NCBI GenBank assembly: GCA_945910005.1
Contig: OX246742.1
Coordinates: 47,221,902 to 47,285,901, forward strand
DNA: 64,000 nucleotides
DNA from: Isoperla grammatica
Lineage: Eukaryota > Arthropoda > Insecta > Plecoptera > Perlodidae
Direction of reading: 5' to 3'
In this document: positions 1 through 10,218 of the stretch, piece by piece
Layout of the letters: every line of letters starts with the position of its first letter
How positions within the stretch are numbered: the stretch's first letter is position 1
Translations under genes and position numbers: made by a program
Notes under the pieces: generated by a model
Told to the model about the DNA's origin: nothing
What the model saw: only the letters and a program-made list of their open reading frames with translations
Databases searched by the model: none

Positions 1-456
1 AGCGGTTGCGTTCGGATCTTTTAAACGCGATTTGAAATCCACATTTTGGAATGATATGGGGCTAAAGTCTAGTTAACCTAAAAGTGCAATATGAATATAG
101 AACTTCACGTGGCTGAAACATAAAAACGATCGTCACACCGTCTTATACAGCAAGCAATCTATCTCGGGGTAGCAAGTTATCGTATACATTCGCTGTGATT
201 CTTGAAGGTAGCTTGACGAAATATTATCAACGTCTAGCAGAATTATTATAAAAACATCCACCACATTTGAAAGAAATCAGTAAATTGAATTAATATCTAC
301 TATGATTAAGATTGTACAAGTTTTAAAACAATAACCAGCGTATATACTCTGCAGTTGTTTCATCATTTGGTTTCATTCACGTTCTGTGGTTTAGCTCCCA
401 GTTTAATTAAACCCATAGACCGTCTCGATGAGCCTCGCTGAACGAGATCGAAGGCA
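1..456. other. Intergenic DNA, no gene seen
   Basis: A/T-leaning unique-looking sequence. The only open frame of any length, on the minus strand across 363-554, runs through the duplication described next and matches no family I know. I see no RNA gene or array. Confidence 0.5.
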
Positions 457-523
457 ATGACTGTTGTACCGGCCAGTAGACGACTGACAGTAGATGACTG
501 TTGTACCGGCCAGTAGACGACTG
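457..523. repeat. 30-bp direct duplication, 37-bp period
   Basis: Two identical 30-bp copies (457-486 and 494-523) are separated by 7 bp. Each begins ATGACTGTTGTACC and ends GTAGACGACTG. Exact identity suggests a recent local duplication. No function is implied. Confidence 0.9.
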
Positions 524-590
524 CCAACATCACAAGTCGTGGTAACTCACACAAAACTAGAACCGCTAATTATAATGATCAGTCACACAT

Positions 591-775
591 GTATATTTAT
601 TGTCTTGTCTGCCCACACAACCCAACTATCAGAGTCTAGTTTCTCTGGGCCTGAGGACGTTGAGTAATTAGTATTCTACGCGGATAATTATTATCACACA
701 TCTAGAGAAGGAAGACGTTTGTATTTATTGTCTACCCACAGAGTGACTAAATAGTTTCGTTTCACCGGAGGACAT
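591..775 (+). repeat. Two degenerate copies of a dispersed module
   Basis: The string GTATTTATTGTCTGCCCAC, or a near match, occurs at 591-616 (with a 5-bp insert), at 717-739 and again at 31295-31317. In the first two copies a TTTC...AGGAC block follows at similar distance. This looks like an old dispersed repeat whose family I cannot name. Confidence 0.5.
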
Positions 776-829
776 AATACATAATACGGCGTGGGCTCGT
801 TGCTATCATGGCTTATAGTGTTACCGCTG

Positions 830-867
830 TGCTTGATGTAACAATCACACTGCTTGATGTAACAATC
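830..867. repeat. 17-bp direct duplication
   Basis: TGCTTGATGTAACAATC occurs at 830-846 and 851-867, a 21-bp period. It is followed by two CACGTG hexamers (about 870 and 888). Confidence 0.8.
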
Positions 868-3800
868 CCACGTGTTATAGCCCTGCCACGTGTGTAACTT
901 ATAAACCTATATTATAACACACAATCAGAATGTTTTCTAGGCAGGAAAATATCCATAAATGATTTGATTGAGTCTATGTAGAATGTATGATTGATTCTGA
1001 CTGTTATGGTTGACTGAATTTCGACCATCTGCAACTTTTACATTTCATGTTTGTTCTTTGATGCTTTTGGACATTTTTTTGTTATCATTTTCTATACTTT
1101 GGTGTATATTTGGTATTGTATATTATGGCACCGAAAACAAGTAATTAAAACCGACATTCCGCGAGCGAGTCGGCTCGAGATCCGGGGCCCAATGCTCTGA
1201 AAACATTTCCAATTGCTCGGTTTTAAATTGGCAACAGTCAAACCACTTTGCATCCACGCCGGATTTAAAGCAACGTTCTAAAAATAATAAACACAAGACA
1301 TAAAAGGAAACGGGCCGATTCAATCGCACAACAACATTTAAATTGATTTATTGTCCGCAGTGAATTAAACGTAACCACAGCCTGCGCGATTTGGGTAACA
1401 GTAACTTGATCGTTGTTTGGTCGCCTGCAGCTAACAAACATTCGTTCTGCGTGGATGGGTTACGTGAACAAGCTTGTTCATGGCTCACACACAGAACAAC
1501 AAACTACAAGACAGGTTTCGGTAATAAAATGGGTGGTTTATTATATAGTTTTGTAATTATGCTACTTTTTATTATTGATCGATTACTCAATGAATGAATG
1601 TTAAGAACTGGATCAAGATAGTTTGTAAGACTAGGGCGGCTGCGTGAAATGGTATCGCTTTATGAGGGATTATTATAATAGTTTATTATTATTATAGCTG
1701 CTCTTAGCTATACAATTATCAATATAGAACACTCGAGTCACTCCCACGTGCTTTCAAATAGTTACAACTATTGCTTGGTTACACAACAACTGAACATTTA
1801 TAAGATACACATGATGCACTCGTTGATATACAATTCAATAATAACTGAATGCCGAATGGCAGAGAGGCGGACATTAAAATTAGTGTTATGGAGCGTTTAT
1901 GTTTATAATGGATAATGTTTTATGCAACATGTAACATATAACATTGAATGTAAACGGAAAATTAAAAAATGTATATGTATTGTTATCGTGTATCCTTAAA
2001 TAAAATAAGTATTTCAAGGATCGGATAGTCTTTAGTCAGTCTTTTTTAGCACGGTGTCTTTACTCCCCTGCACTCACTCTATCACTTCCTACCTCAATCT
2101 AATTTACGACTCAATGGGCAACATACGTTGGAAAGAAATAATTATCAGTAATCACATCAGAGTATGAAGTGTTCTCACCTACACAGTCATAGTCATTGTC
2201 AGAGTTGATAAATGATAACTGGTACAAAGACGTAGGCTATGGTTTTCAGGTTTATCAGGATGATAAATGAGTCGATGTGAACGATGATAAGTTAGAATCT
2301 CGCTTCTGTCCAGCTCCTGTACTCCTAGCAAGAAGTATAGAGAATACAGTGAGACCACGACAGCTTGCACAGTCCAGTCTACAGATAGACAGTTGGATAC
2401 CAGACTAGACCGCATTGTCTCGTTTAACCCATTAATTCCAGAATCAAGTTTGTCTCAGTCTCACTGATTTCAGATCAACGTAATCTTGATCTACAACAAT
2501 GGGAATCTGGTTTGTCAGTTACGTGAAGCGAGTAAAATAGTTGTACAATAAATAATTATATTTGCGTCTGCCATTTATTTATTTATTGGCTACACCTTGT
2601 GGTAAAACTAGTTTATAATGGATATCTACACTTCATACGTTATAGTTTTCTGAGAATAACCTAGATGAAGGAAAAAATCTAAAAAAACTGTTTTAGTTGT
2701 TTATTTACAAAAAGATTATCCAGGGAGATAACATTTGATCGCTCGTATAAAATATCTATTATATCTTCATGAAAGTTCTCACATTTAGTGAAACATTAAC
2801 ATCATCTCAAAGAACTACAACTTATTTTTATATTTCACCCTACAATTCGAGTTAAAGAAAGCGGCTAATGGGTTTTAATAAGCTTTAATAGATACAAAAA
2901 CAGGACTTAATAGGGATATTATTCTACACTGATCGTCTTTCCCTACTCCCAATTGAACTGGGACATTTTCTAATTCTTGACATAAATATGGCGGATATCT
3001 AAATCATTCTTTATTTTGATTAACATTTTGCTACGAAAGTATCTCATCATTGACTAATCTTGTAGATACCCTGAACCAATACTAGATAAGAGGAGGGTTA
3101 ATTAATATCCACCATGTTGGAGGGGGTAGAACGGGGGCTAAATGTTTCGTGTTGAGGTCTCCCAACCACAGATAATGAGTCAATGCACAATCTAGATAAT
3201 GCATATTATTCATGCTTGCTAGCGTCAACGAGTGGCCGAACTCTTGTCAGTTCTGACAAACTTCTCCCCGCGTCAGATCTCAGCAGATTGCTGTAATTGG
3301 CCGTCGGTCAAGCGAACTAGATCACAGCGATATCCGTCAGTCCGTCACCCAACTCAACTCCTCAGCAGACCAGACAGCCAGATTACAAGCCTCACTCCCG
3401 CCGGCCGTTTATTTACTACTTCCACATCTAATTTATCGAGTTTCGTTTTCATAATCGAATGATATATCTCGATTGTGATAGCGCGCCGGTAGTTCGGTCT
3501 CCTACCGCTGCACCGGAGAAACGGCGCTGCGAGCGAGGGCGGAGGTGGTCTGCATGAAGGTCAACTCCGAGGGGCAACAAACTCCGCAGCGAAGAAGATC
3601 ATGTAATCATTTCCACTCCATTGGGTTTGGTTCCAGGCATGAGGGAAGTCAACATAAAACAATGCATTCTCAATTATACTGGGCATAGGTCACGTGACTA
3701 TCAACGTCATATGGAACCAAGGTATCTGGGTTCGAATCCTTCAGAGTGGGATACTGTCATTTATCCAGATACCGGAAATAAGTATAAAAAGTGTAAGTAA

Positions 3801-4516
3801 AATGGGAATGCGGTTGTAGCTATACTTAAACCGACTCACAGTTATCAATAACATACATAGCCGAATGCGAGACTATAGCTCGACCGCGTAGTATTATCCA
3901 TGTGCATAACTTCTCTCTACCTCTGTATGACGGAGATGACTACGCGATCACGCTATACTCATAACGTCGTCCATGGGATTTAAATGTGTATTTGCCGATG
4001 TAAATGCTTCTCTAGTCGCGCCCAATCAATAGCATTGTCCTCGCATTGGGCAACAATGCAACAAGTAGTCGTGATGGTCGGTAACACGAAGATGGCCGAA
4101 GTGTCCCGAATCAGCTGTCGTGTCCATCTAAGCCAGACAACACGTGGGCGGACGATGATATGTGTAAGTGTAATATCAGACACACACATGGGAGACTTTT
4201 CGTCGGTTGACCGTCAGGCATAGTCAAACTAAATACGCCACTTGAGAGCGTCGTGCAACGAGATGTATCGAGACGTGGATGGGCGGGGAAACGATTAGCT
4301 TCGATAACATATCAAACACACTACTTGGCTACAACAATTTGCAGCTCTGTATAAATTATAGATGAACACGATAAACTTGTTGTAGTTATGATGATCTAGA
4401 AATGGAATGTTTTGCTCCACGAACAAATTACTAGTTATAATGTATATCCTCATTAACACATGATTAAAAGATGAATACATAAATCACTTGTCTTACTTGG
4501 GTATTCAAGGGTTTGC
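868..4516. other. Gene-poor stretch with one tRNA-type B box
   Basis: Mostly A/T-rich DNA. Open frames here (for example 1123-1329 minus, 2179-2415 minus, 3232-3462 plus, and the overlapping pair at 3980-4223) are short, unrelated to known families and often antisense to one another, so I do not call them genes. At 3729-3739 GGTTCGAATCC matches a pol III B box, with a weak A-box-like TGGGCATAGG about 50 bp upstream, probably a worn SINE head. At about 3489-3509 a short hairpin (CGGTAG/CTACCG) is visible. Confidence 0.45.
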
Positions 4517-4607
4517 TTCTAGTGCAGTACAAGTGAACGTAACAAGGCGATGGTGCTGTGCTGGTTCGTTCTAGTGCAGTACAAGTGAACACAAGGCGAT
4601 GAAGCTG
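4517..4607. repeat. 52-bp-period direct duplication
   Basis: TTCTAGTGCAGTACAAGTGAAC starts at 4517 and 4569. It is followed in both copies by ACAAGGCGATG, with a 3-bp GTA present only in the first. A local duplication with one small indel. Confidence 0.85.
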
Positions 4608-5024
4608 CATCGTGTAATCGTGTATGACATCGCAACACAAGTAAAGGCGTAGGATGAGTTCTAACAAACGACTCTCGTTATTATTAACATCGTCGTATAT
4701 TGTGTTGCTGCAACATTGGGAGTCCAGGCCGGACAGTTTCAACACTCCTGCTATTAATACGTCACGCTAATTAAAGACCACACTTTACGATGACTTCCGA
4801 CCAAATGAGCCGTGCACCGCCACCCATAGATACGTCCTACGCCCACTCACTGCCACCTTGACAGCGGTCACATCCATCACGCCTTCTCACACAGCCTTTG
4901 TTATTGAAACAAGTAGGAGAAACAAGGTCCTCTCGATCAACAGGTTGCAAAGTTTCGGCAGAGTCGATAAAGCAGTAATTGTTCTCCAGAGCAAACTTCT
5001 TCTTCCACGGCCATCTAGAGAATC

Positions 5025-5117
5025 TGGATTGAAATCAAGGTCCGTAATGGTCCGTAAATCCCCGAGGGCTCGTTTTACCGAACCTCCGCTAGGGGATCGA
5101 CGGACCTTGGATTGAAA
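5025..5117. mobile_element. Small foldback flanked by 10-bp direct repeats
   Basis: TGGATTGAAA occurs at 5025-5034 and 5108-5117. Just inside lie the inverted arms CAAGGTCCGT (5036-5045) and ACGGACCTTG (5100-5109); the second arm overlaps the right direct repeat by 2 bp. A second nested pair, ATCCCC/GGGGAT, sits further in. This arrangement could be a tiny foldback element with target duplication, but the overlap and small size make chance or local rearrangement possible. Confidence 0.35.
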
Positions 5118-5705
5118 CAATGTTTTTCAACGGGCCTCGACCTCAACAATGATGTTTGTAGACTGTTGTCTTTCCTTTCTCAGGAGAACGTTCGTAAATA
5201 TTATGATGTTTCTATGTCCTTATGCAGCGAGGTTAATCACGACGTGAACGAGTTCGGGTGGGTGGACTTATTGTGATCCGTGTGTGTGGGCTTTAGCCAA
5301 CAGGTGTGTCTTCAATACTACCGGGTAGACTTCGAGGTTTCCGAGGCGAAACTCCCTTCACCGAGCTTCGTGAGTGCTCAACCCCTCCTTTCGTACAACC
5401 CTTACCGCGTGCAGCTTCTATTACACAGGGGCGATAATATAGAGCTCAAAGTTTTCTAAACAAGCCCAAACATAACCAAGGCACAGAAGAGATAGATGTC
5501 AACTCTTCAAGACTCCCACGTAACAGGCGAAGAAGGTAACGAAAAATGTTAAATTTTCGAATGTTAAAACTCCTCGATTGAAACCCGAGACGCAAAGTGC
5601 CAAATAGACGACAGACAGTGATCCACCTGTTGATATAGATGTCAACCTGTTGATATCATCGTGTGAAGTATGTGTTATGAACGGGATGAGTCGCGAATAG
5701 TCAAC

Positions 5706-5834
5706 ATGGACTCATGGAAGTGGCCTATTGGCTTCCTCATGATTGTGCTCATGGCTTTGACCTTGATGCTGGTGTTTTACACATACGTGCCACTACCTCG
5801 GGTTGTCCAGAAGTTTGTGTTGCTGGAGGACTGA
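5706..5834 (+). CDS. 42-codon membrane-anchor frame, AADAC/NCEH1-like N-terminus; possible first exon or remnant
   Basis: The ATG at 5706 sits in a strong eukaryotic start context (AACATGG). The frame encodes a short polar head (MDSWKWP), an unbroken hydrophobic segment at about residues 8-25, then FYTYVPLP at residues 24-31 and a hydrophobic LLED end before TGA at 5832-5834. A signal anchor followed at once by Y-x-Y-x-P-L-P is the hallmark N-terminus of arylacetamide deacetylase and neutral cholesterol ester hydrolase, type II ER-membrane esterases of the hormone-sensitive-lipase group. The catalytic part (HGGG, GxSxG) was not found downstream, so this would be exon 1 with a distant exon 2, a broken remnant, or coincidence. 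The tail is duplicated (see next entry). The family match is by motif memory only. Confidence 0.3.
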   Translation: MDSWKWPIGFLMIVLMALTLMLVFYTYVPLPRVVQKFVLLED

Positions 5835-5895
5835 CTGGTGGACACTACCTCGGGTTGTCCAGAGGTTTGTGCTGCTGGAAGACTGACTGATGGAC
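5791..5895 (+). repeat. 52-bp tandem duplication of the tail of the 5.7-kb frame
   Basis: The segment beginning CACTACCTCGGGTTGTCCAG is present at 5791 and 5843. Inside the reading frame the copies differ at three sites: one Lys/Arg change (AAG/AGG) and two silent changes (TTG/CTG and GAG/GAA). Both copies keep PLPRVVQ, FVLLED and the same stop. The pattern is conservative, but three differences are too few for a test. Confidence 0.8.
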
Positions 5896-6244
5896 ACTCC
5901 AGCGATCTGAGCGGTAGTGTTTCGGTTCCATCCATCACGTGATCGCTGCTCCGAAGACTATATTAGTTTGAGCGCTGTGTGTTAACCTGTTGCTTCCTTG
6001 CACAGTAGTGGTCGAGCTGGAGGGGGTGCGGCGGATATATCTCCCTCCCAGATCTTATGTTAGCCTCGAATAATCATGTTATGATACGAAACGTTCAAAA
6101 TAGGCATTATAAAATAATTTTACAAACATATTAAACGAATTTGCTACCAAAATGTCGGTTACTAATTTGTTGACAATGGTAAGTTTGAGACCCCTGTGTC
6201 AATCAGAATAAACAATACAGTCTCTGAGCAGAGGACCCAAGGTC
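5896..6244. other. Intergenic, nothing recognised
   Basis: No reading frame or array is supported. A CACGTG lies near 5938. Confidence 0.5.
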
Positions 6245-6325
6245 ACTGACCATGCACGGGGCTCGAACCCGTGTCCTTCACACTCGACCCACAGATTCGC
6301 AACCTCTGTCCAGCCAACACGTGTT
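6245..6325 (-). mobile_element. tRNA-derived SINE head, minus strand
   Basis: Read on the minus strand, an A-box-like TGGCTGGACAGAGG (6316-6303) is followed 47 bp later by a B box GGTTCGAGCCC (6269-6259). A perfect 5-bp T stem surrounds it (ACGGG/CCCGT, 6256-6272). The spacing and T arm are those of a tRNA pol III promoter. The A box shares TGGCTGGAC with the plus-strand copy near 25,060, suggesting one family. No 3' tail could be delimited. Confidence 0.55.
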
Positions 6326-7067
6326 CGACTCCATTAATCACAATCTAAGACATATTTTCAGGTTCAGTATATATTTTAATTGGCGGTTATTATATCGGCG
6401 AACAAGTGCCGGATAAAGTGGGCGGGGCCAGGTTTAACGAGTTTCATTCAGCGCTGAAGGAAACCGAAAGGGAAGGATAACATCGGGAACAAATTGTTGC
6501 GTCATAGAACACGAGACGCAATTTATTAGAGTTGCCTAAGGAGAACCCAGAGCTACATTAGAGTGGCTCCATCTACCCGTGGTGTACACTTCCAGTGCTA
6601 AGCCACGCGAAGAGGAGGATCTTTCGTTTGAGTCTGCTGTATAGTGTGCACACCAGCTTTACCCGATGTGCCACTCTTCAATTGACAAACTAAAGGTATA
6701 TTAGGGCCGGTCTTACAATCACCTAATAGGAAAGTTATTTGATGCAATTAAGCTATTTGGAGGATTTCAAGGGTTTTAATTGGTGGTTGCCATGGAGAAA
6801 ACAAGCTATTCGACGAATAAGTAGTTATTGGAACATTGTAAGACTGGACCTTAGAGTGTTTTGGATAGTTGAGAAGGAAAGTACCAGAGGGCTTTCAGTA
6901 TTCGGCTTAACGACAGAAAAACCTCGGTATTGCCGGTAGCCGGTACCGAACCAGTGACCAGGTCGTTCTTCATTTCGCTAGATAGCTGTGTACTGTGTAG
7001 CTCAACCAAATTATACTCTGATCTGATGTATACATAAAAGTCGAACACAATTCTCACTACTCGTAAA
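6326..7067. other. Intergenic, no supported gene
   Basis: Two overlapping antisense frames (6739-6939 plus, 6851-7147 minus) are neither family-like nor plausible together. Nothing else stands out. Confidence 0.5.
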
Positions 7068-7090
7068 AAGTATATTATATATATATATAT
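7068..7090. repeat. AT dinucleotide microsatellite
   Basis: A short run of alternating A and T, slightly interrupted at its left end. Confidence 0.9.
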
Positions 7091-7391
7091 CGTGTTCAAA
7101 CCGCACGAAGTTAAAAGCCAGGGCAGGGCGGCAGATATTTGTTGCATTCTTAATTTATCTATATTGTTAACACGAGTGATAATAACACGGTTGTAACGAG
7201 CGGTAAAGATGAAGTCTCCGGTGTTTTATGACCGTCATAACTAATATCGCAAACAAACACGTGAAGCGACCACCCTTGAACTTGGCAGCAGAGTCGAACA
7301 CTTCGACCTCGACTAGTCGATCCATACATCGAGTACAATACCGCGCGCATCCTCGATATGGACGCGTGTATGCGCGTGATGTGGGCGTGAT

Positions 7392-7482
7392 GTGAGGGCC
7401 GACGTGAGATTGTCACGTCGTCCCCATGCGCGCGTGATATGTGCGTACAAGTGCGTGAGGGCCGACGTGAGATTGGCACGTC
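7392..7482. repeat. 63-bp-period direct duplication
   Basis: A ~27-bp block starting GTGAGGGCCGACGTGAGATTG occurs at 7392 and 7455 with one substitution. The minus-strand frame across 7159-7527 exists because of this repeat and its CpG-rich surroundings; its SRRPS repeats are the translated duplication, so I do not call it a gene. Confidence 0.8.
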
Positions 7483-7599
7483 TGCATCAACACGTTGGTT
7501 GATACGGAGAACTAATAATAAAATCAAATGTATTCATTCTTCGCAAACGATCACGATTGAAGATAATAATCATTGCTCCACGTCTCTATTATTACCATC

Positions 7600-7740
7600 A
7601 TGTTACTCTAGGGGAGACAGGTGGAGATGGGGGACAATTAATAACCGTACACCTTGTGCGGGACTCGAACCCACGTCCCTATAGAGGTGGCACACGCTTA
7701 GAACCTGAGAGTCACCGCGGCCGGCATGGCAAACGATGAA
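7600..7740 (-). mobile_element. tRNA-derived SINE, minus strand
   Basis: On the minus strand the element begins GCCGGCCGCGGTGACTCTCA, giving an A box at about 7714-7704. It continues to a B box GGGTTCGAGTCCC at 7672-7660, a 42-bp spacing as in tRNAs. A body of ~70 bp follows to near 7600. The GCCG-CCGCGGTG start and an internal CTAAGCGT are shared with the plus-strand copy at 28,864, so both probably belong to one family. Confidence 0.6.
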
Positions 7741-8210
7741 ATGCAGTTTGTTCATTGGTAAATCTGCTTGTAATGACGTTGTGTGACCTACAATACCCCC
7801 CAGTGTCACATATCCAACACAGACCGCTTGTTGCAGCGCTAATAAGGATAGAAGTGTGGTCAGGACACAGTCATTATACACGGAACAATCGCACCTATTG
7901 GATTTCTCCTTACAACACTACAGATCTCAGTTCTACCGCCCATAGAGAACGGAGCTTTCTTCTATTAATTGGCCGAGTACACTTGTCAGGTGGGCAACAC
8001 TTTTATCGGGTACCGACATGGGCGTAGTTGATGTTGTTGCGCGTAGGGGATGTCTTACCGTATAGAGAGATATGCTGGAACAAACGACACATCTGATAAT
8101 ACATTTACATGGAAACTGTGACGATGTTAGCCATGTCACAGTTCAAATGTGTGACGGAAGCTGTATAATATGCTCTTCCTGTCAGTAAATGGACAAACTC
8201 TTGCATCCAG
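7741..8210. other. Intergenic, no supported gene
   Basis: Short frames at 7755-8027 plus and 7933-8139 minus overlap antisense and match nothing. Confidence 0.45.
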
Positions 8211-8287
8211 GTCCGGTCTTGACTCTTGAGGAAGCCACCAAGCTCGGTGGCGAAACGTCGAGAAATGTTACTCTTCACCGACCAGAC
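8211..8287 (+). ncRNA. Structured element with hammerhead-like core layout (degenerate)
   Basis: A perfect 6-bp hairpin, GCCACC (8234-8239), loop AAGCTC, GGTGGC (8246-8251), is preceded by CTTGAGGAA and followed at once by GAAACGTC. An outer stem GTCCGGTC (8211-8218) / GACCAGAC (8280-8287) pairs at 7 of 8 positions. Hammerhead ribozymes have CUGANGA, stem II, then GAAA, and such motifs are known in Penelope-like elements and retrozymes. Here the CUGANGA half is altered, so activity is doubtful. It could instead be a conserved retroelement 3' end. Confidence 0.3.
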
Positions 8288-9005
8288 AACCCATAGTTCT
8301 CACTATTGTCTTCGCTCGATACTAGTTCACAAATATCAATGAGAGATAACGGAATCACCTTCATCAGTTAAAACACTGTTATTTTAACCAGATTAAAAAA
8401 AAAAATTTTGTCCAAGGAGAGTTGTTTAAGACTGGCGAGTCGATAACCTCTCCCGATTGACCATCAGTCGGAATCAATCACAGATGTCTCTTCATTAGCG
8501 ATTAGACATGGCTGCGTACGAATGCGAGACTGTATCAGCATCAATCAATGACTACTTGCGATGGGTTATCTATCATCTGGGCCGCAACAAGTGGTTAGTA
8601 CGGACGCCCGTAGAGTCAGTCTATCTTCATCTAATGGAGAGGCGGGTGTTTGTAATTAGTGGCACTGGATCTCGGTTATCGCTAGGAACTTAAGCGATAC
8701 GATGTATGTTTAAATAATTAATTTAATAAACTTATATTATGTCTACTATAGTAAGTTTACTCTAAATACGGAGTAAAATTAAATAGTTACTCTAGTCTAC
8801 ACATTTCATCAATTGAATTGAATATACGAATGTAGATACATTCTAAAATGTTAGGTTGAATCGTTGCAGACATTTAGACAACAATCTCCCGCGTCTCGCT
8901 TGAGTAGTGGCGACTTGGGCGCCTATAAAGAGAGCTGGCTGTTTAATTACCACTCAAGAACGCGTCTGCAGCGAAGTCAGCCCCCCAGCGCTCCGGCATG
9001 CAATG
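8288..9005. other. Intergenic; weak TATA before the 137-bp array
   Basis: A 61-codon frame at 8508-8690 starts in a good context (GACATGG) but matches no family. TATAAAG occurs at 8934-8940, about 70 bp before the 137-bp array. No other promoter element is convincing. Confidence 0.35.
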
Positions 9006-10218
9006 TTATAATCCCTATTCATTGGTCCGCGCAACAATGCAATGCTGGACACGCAAAGCGCTCGGAGGGGTCCGCTGATTGTTTTATTTACGAGTACAAA
9101 TCTTTAGCTCCAGTGTTTCTATCAGCCAGGCTGTGGAATGCATTATAATCCCCCTCCATTGGTCCGCACAACAATGCAATGCTAGACACGCATAGCGCTC
9201 GGAGGGGTCCGCTGATTGTTTTATTTACGAGTGCAAATCTTTAGCTCCAGTGTTTCTATCAGCCAGGCTGTGGAATGCATTATAATCCCCCTCCATTGGT
9301 CCACGCAACAAAGCGCTCGGAGGGGTCCGCTGATTGTTGTATTTACGAGTGCAAATCTTTAGCTCCAGTGTTTATATCAGCCAGGCTGTGGAATGCATCA
9401 TAATCCCCCTCATTGGTCCCCGCAACAATGCAATGCTAGACACGCAAAGCGCTCGGAGGGGTCCGCTGATTGTTTTATTTACGAGTGCAAATCTTTAGCT
9501 CCAGTGTTTCTATCAGCCAGGCTGTGGAATGCATTATAATCCCCCTCCATTGGTCCCCGCAACAATGCAATGCTGGACACGCAAAGCGCTCGGAGGGGTC
9601 CGCTGATTGTTGTATTTACGAGTGCAAATCTATAGCTGCAGTGTTTCTATCAGCCAGGCTGTGGAATGCATTATAATCCCCCTCCATTGGTCCGCACAAC
9701 AATGCAATGCTGGACACGCAAAGCGCTCGGAGGGGTCCGCTGATTGTTGTATTTACGAGTGCAAATCTTTAGCTCCAGTGTTTATATCAGCCAGGCTGTG
9801 GAATGCATTATAATCCCCCTCCATTGGTCCACGCAACAATGCAATGCTAGACACGCAAAGCGCTCGGAGGGGTCCGCTGATTGTTTTATTTACGAGTGCA
9901 AATCTTCAGCTCCAGTGTTTCTATCAGCCAGGCTGTGGAATGCATCATAATCCCCCTCCATTGGTCCGCGCAACAATGCAATGCTGGACACGCAAAGCGC
10001 TCGGAGGGGTCCGCTGATTGTTTTATTTACGAGTGCAAATCTTTAGCTGTAGTGTTTCTATCAGCCAGGCTGTGGAATGCATTATAATCCCCCTCCATTG
10101 GTCCGCGCAACAATGCAATGATAGACACGCAAAGCGCTCGGAGGGGTCCGCTGATTGTTTTATTTACGAGTGCAAATCTTTAGCTGCAGTGTTTCTATCA
10201 GCCAGGCTGTGGAATGCA
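9006..10218 (+). repeat. Minisatellite, nine copies of a 137-bp unit
   Basis: Units start at 9006, 9143, 9280, 9398, 9534, 9671, 9808, 9945 and 10082. All are 137 bp except the third (118 bp, one ~19-bp deletion removing TGCAATGCTAGACACG) and the fourth (136 bp). Each carries ATTATAATCCCCCTCCATTGG, a reversed CCAAT, and GCGCTCGGAGGGGTCCGCTG. Because 137 is not a multiple of three, the same 68-codon frame reappears in a different frame in each copy; it is a shadow of the repeat, not a gene. The array stops sharply at GGAATGCA. Confidence 0.95.

Noticed and set aside
8508..8693. 61-codon frame with a good start context
   Set aside because: No recognisable domain or homolog; a short frame of this size is expected by chance.
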